From positions 248,001 to 312,000 of the forward strand of contig JAPFFF010000007.1 of the NCBI GenBank assembly GCA_039105265.1: a DNA stretch of 64,000 nucleotides, given 5' to 3'. The stretch comes from Tritrichomonas musculus (taxonomy: Eukaryota; Parabasalia; Tritrichomonadida; Tritrichomonadidae). This document shows, piece by piece, positions 38,251 to 47,913 of this stretch (positions are counted from its first letter, which is position 1; each line of letters opens with the position of its first letter). A program made the translations under genes and the position numbers. The notes under the pieces were generated by a model. That model had not been told where the DNA came from. It did no database searches and worked only from the letters and a program-made list of their open reading frames with translations.

Positions 38251-40464
38251 TCATTTCTTGTTTTTCATTTGATTTGGAGATGTCTTTGCATAATTAATCA
38301 TTTTACCTGAATGATTATTTTGAATTAATGCTTTATTTTTTCTTTGTGTTGAATCATTTTTCTCTTGGACATTATCATTCTCTTTACCTACTGGCTTCTT
38401 CTTTTTACTTTTTATATGGTCATCAATTTTTGGATTATTAGAATTATCTTTAGGCTTAACTGGAACAACCTTTTTCTTTTTTTGAGTTTTTTCTTCTGTT
38501 TTTGTTTCTTTATAATCATCATATCCAAAAGAATCATAAGAAATGAAATCATCGTTTTGGTTATTTGATAAATCTTTGGCGATAAGATGCAAATCTCTTT
38601 CTTGAACGGGATTACTTTCAATTTCAGAATAAGAGTTATAATCTTCTTCATAGTATAATTCATGTTTCCATTCTTTTGTTGATTGGATTTTATTATCAGC
38701 ATTTACATTTTCAGATGTAGAAACTTGCTCTTCTCCATCATTTAGTTTACTATCTAAATTTATTTCTTTATTACAAATATGATCTTTTCCATCATTAAAT
38801 AGATTTCTTCCAATTGTAATTTGCTCTTCATTATTTGCATTATCAACAATATTATTTTCTTCTTCGTAATTTTGCTGCTCTTCCTCATTATTTGGTTGTT
38901 CTTCTTCATAATTTGGTTGTTCTTCTTCATAATTTGGTTGTTCTTCTTCATAATTTGGCTGCTCTTCTTCATAATTTGGTTGCTCTTCTTCATAATTTTG
39001 GTGCTCTTCTTCATAATTTGGTTGTTCGTCATAATTTTGTTGTTCTTCCTCATTATTTGGCTCTTCTTCATAATTTGGTTGCTCTTCTTCATAATTTGGT
39101 TGCTCTTCTTCATAATTTGGTTGCCCTTCTTCATAATTTGGTTGTTCGTCATAATTTTGTTGCTCTTCCTCATTATTTGGTTGCTCTTCTTCATAATTTT
39201 GTTGTTCTTCCTCATTATTTGGTTCTTCTTCACAATTTTGTTGCTCTTCTTCATAATTTGGCTGTTCTTCTTCGTAATTTGGCTGCTCCTCCTCATAATT
39301 TTGCTGTTGTTCCTCATTATTTGGTTGTTCTTCTTCGTAATTTTGCTGTTCTTCTTCCTCAAAATTTGGTTGCTCTTCTTCATAATTTAGTTGTTCTTCT
39401 TCGTAATTTGGTTGCTCTTCCTTATTTGTGATTTGCTCTTTTTCATTTTTCTTATTATCATTTAATTTTTTTTTATTAATAAGTTCTTTTTTATTTTTAA
39501 CCACTTTTTCTTTCCTTAATTGCAGCTCATTATCATTTGTTTGAGTATCAATTAAATTATCAGAAAATTTGAATTTAAGCTGTTTTGCATTTTCATTTTC
39601 TTGTTTAGGCAAATCTTCTTTACTAGATACAGAGATACTATCATCATTGTCATCAAATACATTTGAATTATTGAGTTCATTAGATTTGGACCGAAAAGAA
39701 CTGTCAATTTTGGATATTTCAGGAGTAACTGGGCTAATATATGTTTTCTTTTTCCCATTCATTCTGGCATATTTAATACAATTCGAAATTTCTCTCCAAA
39801 AAGAATTCTCAGAAGAATTAACGAAAGCTTGAAGAAGAACATCTTTTAACTTTTCTGAGTCAAATGAAATTTCATTCTCAGAATTTGCAACTTGACAAAG
39901 AGGAAAAATATTTTGCTCAATTAATGGTTTCTCACTAACACATTGATCAATAATTGAAAAATAGCGGAGAATCAATTCTAATTGGGTTAGTGAAATTATT
40001 TTTTCAATTCCTATGAATCGTGAATTGATAAAATCTTTATTATATTCCAAACCATTATACGATCTTTTTGTAACTGTTTTATTAGTTTGTTGGTTTTCGC
40101 TGGTTGATTTAATTTTTGGAGATGATAATCTCATAAAAAGTCTATTTTGCTGAGATTTGGTTAGTTTAGGTTTTCTTTTTTTTGATAATTCATCTTCAAA
40201 TTTTTGTTTCTCTATATCAATATGAGATTCCAAGATTTTAACTTTCGGAGTATCAAATATTGCAGAAATTAAATCGGTATCCACAATTTCATCATCAATA
40301 AACTTTCTGCGAGAACTATTGACTATTTTCTTACGAGTATTTGTATAATTACTATATTTTAATAAAAGATTATCGTAATATTTATCATCCTTCTTTTGGG
40401 AAAAGTTGCTCTTTTGAGAACGGAATGATCGAGGAGTACGAAATTTGTTTGGATGATCATCCAT
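38251..40464 (-). CDS. Low-complexity protein with (N-Y-E-E-E-Q-P)n minisatellite
   Basis: The 737-residue protein starts at ATG 40464. The N-terminal 120 residues are basic and Ser/Lys-rich. A small conserved-looking helical segment (about 150-235, ISLTQLELILRYFSIIDQC, LKDVLLQAF, FWREISNCIKYARMNGKK) may be globular. Residues about 348-532 are about 27 tandem copies of a seven-residue unit NYEEEQP with variants NNEEEQQ, NCEEEP and NYDEQP. The tail is acidic, then Lys-rich. No known domain was recognised. Because the repeat unit is 21 bp, its other frames are also open, giving spurious hydrophobic antisense frames. Confidence 0.75.
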   Translation of the reverse strand: MDDHPNKFRTPRSFRSQKSNFSQKKDDKYYDNLLLKYSNYTNTRKKIVNSSRRKFIDDEIVDTDLISAIFDTPKVKILESHIDIEKQKFEDELSKKRKPKLTKSQQNRLFMRLSSPKIKSTSENQQTNKTVTKRSYNGLEYNKDFINSRFIGIEKIISLTQLELILRYFSIIDQCVSEKPLIEQNIFPLCQVANSENEISFDSEKLKDVLLQAFVNSSENSFWREISNCIKYARMNGKKKTYISPVTPEISKIDSSFRSKSNELNNSNVFDDNDDSISVSSKEDLPKQENENAKQLKFKFSDNLIDTQTNDNELQLRKEKVVKNKKELINKKKLNDNKKNEKEQITNKEEQPNYEEEQLNYEEEQPNFEEEEQQNYEEEQPNNEEQQQNYEEEQPNYEEEQPNYEEEQQNCEEEPNNEEEQQNYEEEQPNNEEEQQNYDEQPNYEEGQPNYEEEQPNYEEEQPNYEEEPNNEEEQQNYDEQPNYEEEHQNYEEEQPNYEEEQPNYEEEQPNYEEEQPNYEEEQPNNEEEQQNYEEENNIVDNANNEEQITIGRNLFNDGKDHICNKEINLDSKLNDGEEQVSTSENVNADNKIQSTKEWKHELYYEEDYNSYSEIESNPVQERDLHLIAKDLSNNQNDDFISYDSFGYDDYKETKTEEKTQKKKKVVPVKPKDNSNNPKIDDHIKSKKKKPVGKENDNVQEKNDSTQRKNKALIQNNHSGKMINYAKTSPNQMKNKK
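38868..39420. repeat. 21-bp coding minisatellite
   Basis: About 27 imperfect copies of a 21-base unit (plus strand TTCTTCATAATTTGGTTGCTC-like) lie wholly in the 737-residue gene. Units differ by third-base changes, by CATAATT/CATTATT exchange (Tyr/Asn) and by loss of whole codons, so it always keeps frame. Copy number is likely polymorphic. Confidence 0.92.
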
Positions 40465-40676
40465 TTATTTGTACGTTTAAAAAGGATTTTGAATTAAAAA
40501 CGAATTTTTATTTTACGTTTAAAATAAACCTCACAAATTTCTTGTTAGCGATAATTTATACAACAAATTGAAATAATGAAAAATAAACAATTGAATTTTT
40601 AACGTCGGTTATCGAATTATTTCATATCTCCTTTTAAAAAAATTGAATCAAAATAAAATCAAAATATATATAGTAT

Positions 40677-41087
40677 ATGCTAAGAATTCCATTAACTTCT
40701 CTGCCTTTAAAAAAACAAAAATTACTTGCAGAGAGTCCATTACAGACGCCTACATTTATTTCTATCGAAGGGCATCATTATGATAAATCTGTTTCAGCAG
40801 TTATATACGAAATTCAAGTTGGGTTTCAATGCGGCCATGACGTTATCACAGAAAATATAAAAGCTCGCTTTTCAGACTTCGAAAGACTAGATAAAGTTAT
40901 ACGCCCAATTTTGGATAAATATAATTATACTTGCCCGTTTCCTCCGAAAAGATGGTTTGGAAATACTGAAGAAAGTTTTATATGCGAAAGAGAAGAAAGC
41001 CTTCGAACATATATCGCAACAACATTAAAAAGTCCAGAAGTCAACCATAGCAAAGAATTTTTAAGTTTTTTTCATTTAACGAAGTAA
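40677..41087 (+). CDS. PX-domain phosphoinositide-binding protein
   Basis: The 136-residue protein is essentially one PX domain (about residues 22-134). YEIQVGFQ begins the beta sheet. RFSDFERLDKVI is the conserved R-[FY]-S-x-F segment with its phosphoinositide-binding Arg, CPFPPKRWFG is the PxxP loop followed by the second basic contact, and ESFICEREESLRTYI is the typical helix with the R-x3-L pattern. PX domains bind PI3P on endosomes. No other domain is attached, so it may act as a small adaptor. The start is the first ATG of the frame. Confidence 0.85.
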   Translation: MLRIPLTSLPLKKQKLLAESPLQTPTFISIEGHHYDKSVSAVIYEIQVGFQCGHDVITENIKARFSDFERLDKVIRPILDKYNYTCPFPPKRWFGNTEESFICEREESLRTYIATTLKSPEVNHSKEFLSFFHLTK

Positions 41088-41312
41088 TTATTTTCCCATG
41101 TTATAATTAAACGGAATTGTTTTTATTTATATTTTAATTCTCTGGAAGAATTCCCATTCTTTTTCTTTTTTTAATTTTGGATGACTTGTAATTTTTAAAA
41201 TAAAATACTGCGTTTTAACTTGAGATAAATGTCATGACTTAATAGTAAATGAAAATTGAAATCTAAAATGAAGACAATAAGTATATTATAAATATTTAAA
41301 ACATTTAATTAA

Positions 41313-41915
41313 TTATAACAATTCTTGGACAATTGCATCACGGAAATCAGGAAGTATATTTTGCTTCTTTTTTTCATTTTCATATTTTTCAAGGATTTGC
41401 ATTAATATAGTAACATGGCGTATAAACAATTTACGATTGTTTGATATGTCTTCTTTCACCTGATCTCGTATCGGATCATAAACAGGATCTTCGATATGCC
41501 TTTCTAAATGGCATAGTGACAAGTCTAAAGATGCTAAATAAGTAATGAGATTCCTTAATAACTCAGCAATATGACCACACGCATATGAATGCTCTCTCAA
41601 TTCACAAACTTTGATCATTGATTTTTCATTGGTGAGGTAGTTGTGCAATTTATTTCTATCAATTAAAATTCCTGATGGAGTTGATGTTTTATTAAATTGC
41701 TCAAGAAGGATTTTTTGTGATGCAATATGACAGTAATTGCAAATGAATGGATCTTGGATTTTAACACACTTTTTATGTGAATAGCAACCACATCTTGTAC
41801 ATCGTATCATCTCTCCAGATGGCTGCCGCAAACGACATTGACACCTTACAATTATTGAATCATTTGAAAATGTGGGGATGACTCTCATAGGTATATCATT
41901 CTCATATTCAAGCAT
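41313..41915 (-). CDS. PHD-like zinc finger protein
   Basis: The 200-residue protein has a Cys-rich N-terminal module: RCQCRLRQPSGEMIRCTRCG, then CYSHKKCV and FICNYCH. Spacing C-x-C, C-x2-C, H-x2-C, C-x2-C (about residues 25-62) fits a PHD-type cross-brace finger. The remaining 135 residues are helical (about 65-200) without a recognised domain. PHD fingers read histone tails, so a chromatin role is likely. It is divergent to RPN1, with 220 bases between starts. Family of the helical part unknown. Confidence 0.65.
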   Translation of the reverse strand: MLEYENDIPMRVIPTFSNDSIIVRCQCRLRQPSGEMIRCTRCGCYSHKKCVKIQDPFICNYCHIASQKILLEQFNKTSTPSGILIDRNKLHNYLTNEKSMIKVCELREHSYACGHIAELLRNLITYLASLDLSLCHLERHIEDPVYDPIRDQVKEDISNNRKLFIRHVTILMQILEKYENEKKKQNILPDFRDAIVQELL

Positions 41916-42135
41916 TTTATCAAAAATTTTTCTCTCAAATTCTTATAAAAATAAATCGACAAAATTTACTCAACAATAAAATGCATTATAAGCGTCATTA
42001 ATCTGCTTTTTACCAAAAAATTACATTCTCAATTATTAAATTCAGAGATAAAGAAAATTTTATTTTATTTTTAATTAGTTATTCAACCGTCAAAAATAAA
42101 GTAGTTAATTATTTTAATCGACTAACTATAAAATA

Positions 42136-44715
42136 ATGACTGATAAAACAGAAGTAGAACAAATACAAGAAACCTCTGAAGAAATTCTGAAAGAAAAACT
42201 TCAAACAAATGTTGATATTGTTTGCAAAGGGGACTTACAAGCTCGACTTGACGCAGTTGATTTTTTAATTTCATCATTAAAGGAGTCTACCTCATCAATG
42301 ACATCGGTTCCAAAGCCAATGAAGCATTTAGTTCCAGACTTAGATCAACTTAAAAACGCATACAATACTTTTTCAAATGAACAATATAGATTAAAAATGG
42401 CTGATCTCTTATCGTTACTTTCAATTATAAATATTGATACATCTTTCGATATTTTGACGTATAGGCTTTCTTCACCAATCAAAGATATTGGAGAGTGGGG
42501 TCACGAATATGTTAGATGCCTTACTTTAGTTCTTACTAGAGCTTATGAACATCCATCTGAATTTTCAGGCACTATGGAACAACTCAACCCTCTTATTGAT
42601 CAGATTTCAAAATACTATATGGTACATAATGATGAGCCAGATGCCTGCGATTTATTATTAAAGGTTGACCAACTTGAAAAAATTGAACAATTAACAGATG
42701 AAGAATCACACAAGCGTGTTTGCACATATTTACTTCAATGCTATAATTATTTACCAGCAAATCAAAATACAATGGTTCTTAAAACTGTTCAAAGAATTTA
42801 TCAACATCATAACAAAATTGCACAGTCAATGGTTGTTGCTCTCAAAATGAACGATCATGAGTTAATACATAAAATTTTTGTAGATTGTAAAGATGAGAAT
42901 ATTCAAAATCAGCTTGCTTTTCTACTCGCAAGACAACTTATTGTTTTTGATGAACTTCTGGATAATGATGATGAAACTGATGAACAAGCAGATAGGAGAG
43001 AGTTTTTGTCAACAATTGCTACAAATAGTACGTTATATGAAAGATTCGAAGCAATTTCCAAATCACTTTCTAAATCAAAAGCAAGAACTCCAGATGATAT
43101 TCTCCAGCTTCAGAACAAACTTGGACGAAAATCTGGTAAAGATCAAACCAAACAACATTTACAAATGGCTAAATCTTTTGTTGCTGGATTGCACAATGCT
43201 GGTATAAAGGATGATCTTTATTATACTGCTCCAAGAGGCGAAGATATTATAATGCAAACATCAGGAAATAATCGAGCTGTTGCACTTGCTTCAATGGGAA
43301 TGTTATACTTATGGAATATTGATGAAGGTCCTAATAAATTTGATAAATGGGTTCAAGAAGAAAACAATAATGATCCTTACATCATAATGGGTGCTTTAAC
43401 AGCTAACGGTATTATCAATGCTGCTGTTCGTTCTGAGTTCGATATTGCTTTACCAAATATTGAAAAGTATATTGGAAAGGAGGATGATCGACTTCAAATT
43501 GGTGCAATATTTTGCGCTGCTATTGCATATGCTGGTTCAGGACGAAAAGATGTTGTTAAACTTATTAAACCATTAATCACAGCAGAAGGAACTACAGCCC
43601 GTGTTCTTTCATTTGCAGCTCTTGCAATAGGTCTCATTTACATCGGTACAATGCGTTCTGGCATGATGTCAAAACTCGTTGACAAAATTGTAAATCTTAA
43701 AGATACAGAAATTGATGATAAATACGTTCCTCTTCTTTCTCTTGGTCTTGGTCTTATCTTTTATGGACGCCAAAATGAATGCGAAGCAGTCCTCGAAATT
43801 CTATCATCATCAGAACCTAACAAAGTTACAGAATTCGCAAAAGTTGCAATTATTACATGCGCTTATGCAGGAACAGGCGATGTTGAACAAATTCAAAAAT
43901 TGATCAGATTATGCTTAAGTGATGATAAACTTTATCATGCAGCAGCTATTATGGGTATCAGTATTATTGCAATGGGCGATTCTATTAGCTCCCAAATGGC
44001 TAGACGTCTTTTTGATCATGTTCTTCAATACGGAAAGATAAATGCAAGACTTGCTGTTCCAATTGCACTTGCATTAACATCAATTTCAAAGCCTCTTCCA
44101 GAACTTGTTGATACACTTCATCGTATTGCTCATGATCCAGATACAAAAATTGTTATGAATTCTGCAATTGCACTTGGCCTATTAGCTGCTGGAACACAGA
44201 ACACCCGTGCCATTACTGCACTTAAACAACTTGAAGAATTCCATAAATCAAATTCAGCTGCTGTTATGCTCTTCCAAATTTCAGAAGGTATGGTTCATCT
44301 TGGACAAGGCCTTATGACACTTTCCCCAACATATGGAGATGGACTTCTTTTACATCCAGTTGCTCTTGCATCACTCATGACTGTATCATACGCTTGCATT
44401 CAAACTGAAAGTTTGATTGTTAATTCAGATCCTCTTCTACTTTATTTTATTGCCCCAGCTATTGGACCAAGATATCTTGTTACACTTGATGAAGAATTAA
44501 ACTTATTGCCTTTACAAGTAAGAGTTGGAACTGCAATTGATGTTGTAGGACAGGCCGGAAAACCAAGGGCAATAACAGGATTCCAAACACTGACAACGCC
44601 CGTTATTTTAGCAGCAGGCCAGAGAGCAGAATTTGTCGATGAAAATATTGAGCCTCTTTCACCTATTTTAGAAGGATTCGTTATTGTACGTAAACGTCCA
44701 GAAAAGACAGAATAA
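42136..44715 (+). CDS. RPN1: 26S proteasome regulatory subunit RPN1
   Basis: The 859-residue protein is the base scaffold subunit PSMD2/RPN1. The N-terminal helical region (residues 1-370) has DVDFLISSLKESTSSMTSVP-like spacing and KPLKHL-type PKPMKHLVPDL. The proteasome/cyclosome toroid (about residues 380-720) has repeats such as NRAVALASMGMLYLWN, LQIGAIFCAAIAYAGSG, VLSFAALAIGLIYIG and AIALGLLAAGT. The C-terminal beta domain ends PILEGFVIVRKRP. RPN1 docks shuttle factors and the deubiquitinase UBP6 on the proteasome. Length is close to yeast and human homologues. ATG 42136 follows the divergent promoter. Confidence 0.95.
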   Translation: MTDKTEVEQIQETSEEILKEKLQTNVDIVCKGDLQARLDAVDFLISSLKESTSSMTSVPKPMKHLVPDLDQLKNAYNTFSNEQYRLKMADLLSLLSIINIDTSFDILTYRLSSPIKDIGEWGHEYVRCLTLVLTRAYEHPSEFSGTMEQLNPLIDQISKYYMVHNDEPDACDLLLKVDQLEKIEQLTDEESHKRVCTYLLQCYNYLPANQNTMVLKTVQRIYQHHNKIAQSMVVALKMNDHELIHKIFVDCKDENIQNQLAFLLARQLIVFDELLDNDDETDEQADRREFLSTIATNSTLYERFEAISKSLSKSKARTPDDILQLQNKLGRKSGKDQTKQHLQMAKSFVAGLHNAGIKDDLYYTAPRGEDIIMQTSGNNRAVALASMGMLYLWNIDEGPNKFDKWVQEENNNDPYIIMGALTANGIINAAVRSEFDIALPNIEKYIGKEDDRLQIGAIFCAAIAYAGSGRKDVVKLIKPLITAEGTTARVLSFAALAIGLIYIGTMRSGMMSKLVDKIVNLKDTEIDDKYVPLLSLGLGLIFYGRQNECEAVLEILSSSEPNKVTEFAKVAIITCAYAGTGDVEQIQKLIRLCLSDDKLYHAAAIMGISIIAMGDSISSQMARRLFDHVLQYGKINARLAVPIALALTSISKPLPELVDTLHRIAHDPDTKIVMNSAIALGLLAAGTQNTRAITALKQLEEFHKSNSAAVMLFQISEGMVHLGQGLMTLSPTYGDGLLLHPVALASLMTVSYACIQTESLIVNSDPLLLYFIAPAIGPRYLVTLDEELNLLPLQVRVGTAIDVVGQAGKPRAITGFQTLTTPVILAAGQRAEFVDENIEPLSPILEGFVIVRKRPEKTE

Positions 44716-44902
44716 ACAATAATTTAAAATAAATAAATAAATCTTTATTATTATTATTCTGCACTCATATGTTTTATTTTAGAATTTTTTTTTTTTAGTT
44801 TTGATTCACATTATTTGAATTTTATAAATCGTAATTTCACACAGTTTTATTAGTATAGTAAATAAGTCTTAGAGATTCTACATCTCATTAAGAAAGGAAA
44901 CA

Positions 44903-45024
44903 TTAATCTTCAGGATCTGAATCAAAAAATATTTTTGAAAAAAATATAGGATAAAATTTGATATCAATAGTAATAACTTTAAAAACATAAACATTAGATT
45001 AAATATTCTTCAGGATCTGAATCT
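44903..45024. repeat. Duplicated 16-bp end of the minus-strand coding region
   Basis: CTTCAGGATCTGAATC occurs at 44910-44925 and 45009-45024. On the minus strand both copies read as Asp-Ser-Asp-Pro-Glu and both are soon followed by TAATGTTT. The right copy is the real C-terminus of the gene at 44994-45437; the left copy lies about 100 bases beyond its stop codon. Confidence 0.6.
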
Positions 45025-45437
45025 TCTTTTAATTCTTCCATTTTCAAACGAGATAAAAATTCACATTGATTTCTGAAAGCATCAAGCTCCTGCTTTGAAA
45101 TTTTTTCTACATATTTATATACAGGCTTATTATTTTGAGTAGGACTAACATTTTTTTGAAGTTTTAATGAAGAAATAAATTTATCAGCCTCTTCAAGGTT
45201 TGGCTTGACAAGAATTCCATCTGGATCAACGTCATCAAAAGGCTCAGGATTGCTTTCAACATAACGAAGGCGAATTGACATCTTAGTTGGTTCAAAGAAT
45301 TGAGCACATTGTTCTACTTCTGAATCATCTTCAATGAAAGGGTCTGAGTAGGAAAGCTTTATTGCTGACTCAATGAACTTTCTGATTTGTATCTTTCTTT
45401 TTGCACTTTTCTTGCCACCAATCTTCGATTTTTTCAT
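44994..45437 (-). CDS. Small basic/acidic protein, function unknown
   Basis: From ATG 45437 the protein is 147 residues; the frame runs further only to a TTG. The N-terminus is strongly basic (MKKSKIGGKKSAKRKIQIRK), typical of a nuclear or RNA-binding tail. A middle part follows (EPTKMSIRLRYVESNPEPFDDVDPDG), then a helical C-terminus rich in Glu and Lys ending SDPEEYLI. No known domain was recognised. It is divergent to the AK7-like gene, with 161 bases between starts. A partial copy of its 3' end lies just downstream. Confidence 0.65.
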   Translation of the reverse strand: MKKSKIGGKKSAKRKIQIRKFIESAIKLSYSDPFIEDDSEVEQCAQFFEPTKMSIRLRYVESNPEPFDDVDPDGILVKPNLEEADKFISSLKLQKNVSPTQNNKPVYKYVEKISKQELDAFRNQCEFLSRLKMEELKEDSDPEEYLI

Positions 45438-45598
45438 CAACCAAAAATAATTTATAAACGTAACCAATTCAAAATTGTGAATCCAAACAATATTTATATG
45501 CAAAATTCTTGAACAATTATGCTATTAAAAAGTTTATTACATTAAGATTCACCGTTACTGAGATTTTTCTAACGTATTTTTAAAGAATCAAAATAGAA

Positions 45599-47341
45599 AT
45601 GGGAAAAAGGAATGCTTTTGTAAACTATGGAAACTCACGTGAAGGCAAGGCAATAGCTGATGCTCTTAAAGAAGAAGGATTTTTCGTTTATTCAACCCGC
45701 CGTCCAGATCCGCAAAAATTGGATCATCTTCAGCCAGACCCTCTTTCAGTTGATCAATTTATACCTTCAGATGTTGATACAATTGTTGCTACATTAAAAA
45801 CGTGTAATGTTGTCATCTATACAATCCTTGATACACCAAAATTAGCTGTTGAGATATTTACTAGGCTCAATGAAGAACCAGGTGTAAGAAAGAGGTGCGT
45901 TATTGTTTCGCCTATGTTTACATGGGCAGGTGAGCCTAAAGCTGAAGACTGGCATAAAAGGTGGCCTCATGTTCGATATCCTGATTTTTTGGCAGCCGAA
46001 CGTTATTTAACTGCTTCACTACAACTTCGATTATATGTGATGTGTGTTGGCCTTCTTTATGGTGATGGTGAAGGACCTCTTCTTCCATTATTTGAATCTG
46101 CATGGCATTTGAAACCTGCACCAATGCTTGAGCAGAATCATAACGTCATTCCTACTCTTCATGTCAAAGATATGGCACGCGGTGCGGTGGCTCTTTCCCA
46201 ATCTCCACCAGAAATTCCAGTTATTATAGCTCATGATGGGTCAAATACAAATCAAAGAGAACTAGTTAAAGCTATTAATCAAGCATTTGGAGCTGGAAGA
46301 ACTCCCAAGAAAACCGAGGCTGAGTGCTTACAGCAATTACAATCAAGAGAAACTGTTGATTGGATGATGCTTGATATTGAACTTGAAGCTGCCGAATTTT
46401 CTGGTTTGGATTTTGAACGCCATTGCTCTTCTCCAGTAGAAGAAATTCAAACTCTTGTTGACGAATTTGTTGCTGCTCGTTTACTTACATCATTTAAGAT
46501 TTTATCAGTCCGTTTACCAACGCAATTAGTTAATCAAATTGTTGATTATTATGGACTTCAAAACGCAACAATTGATAACATGAAAGACGCATTATTAGCT
46601 GATAAAAGTGAAGAAGCAATTGCATTAAAAGAAAGTGCAGCAGAAGACGAAAACGAAAATGAAGATGACGACGAAGAAAAAGAAAAAACTAAAAAAGATC
46701 CAAGAGAAGAACTTAACAAGATACCCCAAGCAGATATAATTAAACATGTCTTGACGAATTGTCCAGCATTTAAGAATCAAGGCTTTATCCTATCTTCGAA
46801 ATTTGTTCCAAAAGATGAAGAAGAACGTGATAATCTTTTTATGGATGAAGGTGAAGAGACCTCTACCTTTATGCCGAAATATATTTTGACTTGGAATGAA
46901 GAGTTTGGCGCAGTAGAAAAATGGTTTATATCTAAAGGTTCGCATTGCTGTACAGTTAAATGTCTTAAAGATGTACAAAAGTTTCTTGGTTTACCACATA
47001 ATTTCACAAGAAATGTCCAAATTCTAAAACAGCGTCGAATTCTTGAACAGATGGAAAGTGAAAAAGCTGATAATGAAAGAAAAAGGCTTAAAAAAGAAAA
47101 AGAAGAAGAGGAAGCGCGTAAAAAAGCAATGATGGAAAGAGATGCGGAATTGCTAAAGGAAGTAGAAGCTGAACTTCAATCCACTGAAGACATTAGAAAT
47201 ACTCCAACTCCATATTTTTTAAAGCATTATATTGTACCCATGTTTTTACATCCTCTTAGACAGATTGCTGAAGCAACACCAGATGATCCACTTCGTTTTC
47301 TAGCAAGTCATTTTGAAAAAGAAGCACAAGTTGAAAAATGA
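45599..47341 (+). CDS. AK7-like flagellar protein with degenerate adenylate kinase domain
   Basis: The 580-residue protein follows the AK7 plan: an N-terminal NAD(P)-fold region (about residues 1-290, with HVRYPDFLAAERYL and HVKDMARGAVAL), an adenylate-kinase-like region with an acidic insert (about 298-450), a charged coiled coil, and a C-terminal Dpy-30-type helix pair (about 538-575, FLKHYIVPMFLHPLRQIAE and DPLRFLASHF). AK7 is an axonemal protein. The P-loop is not kept: where AK7 has GPPAVGKSS, this reads VRLPTQLVN, and the GFP motif after NQGFIL is also lost. It is probably a structural remnant without kinase activity. The order still supports orthology. Confidence 0.82.
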   Translation: MGKRNAFVNYGNSREGKAIADALKEEGFFVYSTRRPDPQKLDHLQPDPLSVDQFIPSDVDTIVATLKTCNVVIYTILDTPKLAVEIFTRLNEEPGVRKRCVIVSPMFTWAGEPKAEDWHKRWPHVRYPDFLAAERYLTASLQLRLYVMCVGLLYGDGEGPLLPLFESAWHLKPAPMLEQNHNVIPTLHVKDMARGAVALSQSPPEIPVIIAHDGSNTNQRELVKAINQAFGAGRTPKKTEAECLQQLQSRETVDWMMLDIELEAAEFSGLDFERHCSSPVEEIQTLVDEFVAARLLTSFKILSVRLPTQLVNQIVDYYGLQNATIDNMKDALLADKSEEAIALKESAAEDENENEDDDEEKEKTKKDPREELNKIPQADIIKHVLTNCPAFKNQGFILSSKFVPKDEEERDNLFMDEGEETSTFMPKYILTWNEEFGAVEKWFISKGSHCCTVKCLKDVQKFLGLPHNFTRNVQILKQRRILEQMESEKADNERKRLKKEKEEEEARKKAMMERDAELLKEVEAELQSTEDIRNTPTPYFLKHYIVPMFLHPLRQIAEATPDDPLRFLASHFEKEAQVEK

Positions 47342-47535
47342 ATTTCTTTTTTTTATATATTTATTTCAGTTTTATATATATATTTTTTATTAAATAACCT
47401 CCCCTCTTAGTATAAATCTTTATATATTAAAATAATGTTAAATTATTGCAAAAAACTATTTTTTCATTCATTGAGATTTTCTATCGATATTTGGTCATAT
47501 TGCTTTTTATTAGATTATTGTTGTACAACAAAAGA

Positions 47536-47913
47536 ATGAGTTCAAACCTTGACAGCCGGAATAAAATAAAACTTAAAAAATCATTGCAACTTGTTGATGA
47601 TCTTACTTTTGAATTTGTAAACGAATTTATTTTTGAATCAATTATTGATTGCTTCAGAATTAATTACGGGTTCCCTTGTGCAACACTTTTATCAGATCTT
47701 ATATTAGATAATTCTGTGCTTCCAAAAACACCTGAAGATTTATCAAAAATATTTTATGATTCGGCATCTCCAGAATTTATGACAAGATGTCCATTTTGCA
47801 ATCAAAATATAAATGATGGAAATTTTACTGATCATTGGAAAAATAATTGCATTTGGTTTCAGCAAAATGATTTTTCTGCATTAGAATCTCACGTATTTCA
47901 TTACTTTGATTAG
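47536..47913 (+). CDS. SGF11/ATXN7L3-like zinc finger protein
   Basis: From ATG 47536 the protein is 125 residues; the upstream 30 codons begin only at a TTG. An N-terminal amphipathic helix (LQLVDDLTFEFVNEFIFES) is followed about 70 residues later by a C-x2-C-x11-H-x4-C finger (CPFCNQNINDGNFTDHWKNNC region, quoted in part: CPFCNQNIND, then FTDHWKNNC). Helix plus this finger is the plan of SGF11/ATXN7L3, which holds and activates the SAGA histone H2B deubiquitinase ([20 protein letters not shown] in ATXN7L3). The spacing fits apart from one extra residue before the final Cys. Orthology is a proposal only. Confidence 0.55.
   Translation: MSSNLDSRNKIKLKKSLQLVDDLTFEFVNEFIFESIIDCFRINYGFPCATLLSDLILDNSVLPKTPEDLSKIFYDSASPEFMTRCPFCNQNINDGNFTDHWKNNCIWFQQNDFSALESHVFHYFD

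Noticed and set aside
38868-39420. CRISPR-like array of short repeats
   Set aside because: Units are contiguous with no spacers, and they encode an in-frame heptapeptide in a eukaryotic gene.
38821-39431. Two long frames on the plus strand and one shifted minus-strand frame over the minisatellite
   Set aside because: They arise because a 21-bp repeat keeps every frame open; products are repetitive hydrophobic or Lys/Ile-rich sequence with no domain.
47446-47535. Hydrophobic N-terminal extension of the zinc finger gene starting at TTG
   Set aside because: No ATG; the extension lies in the AT-rich leader.
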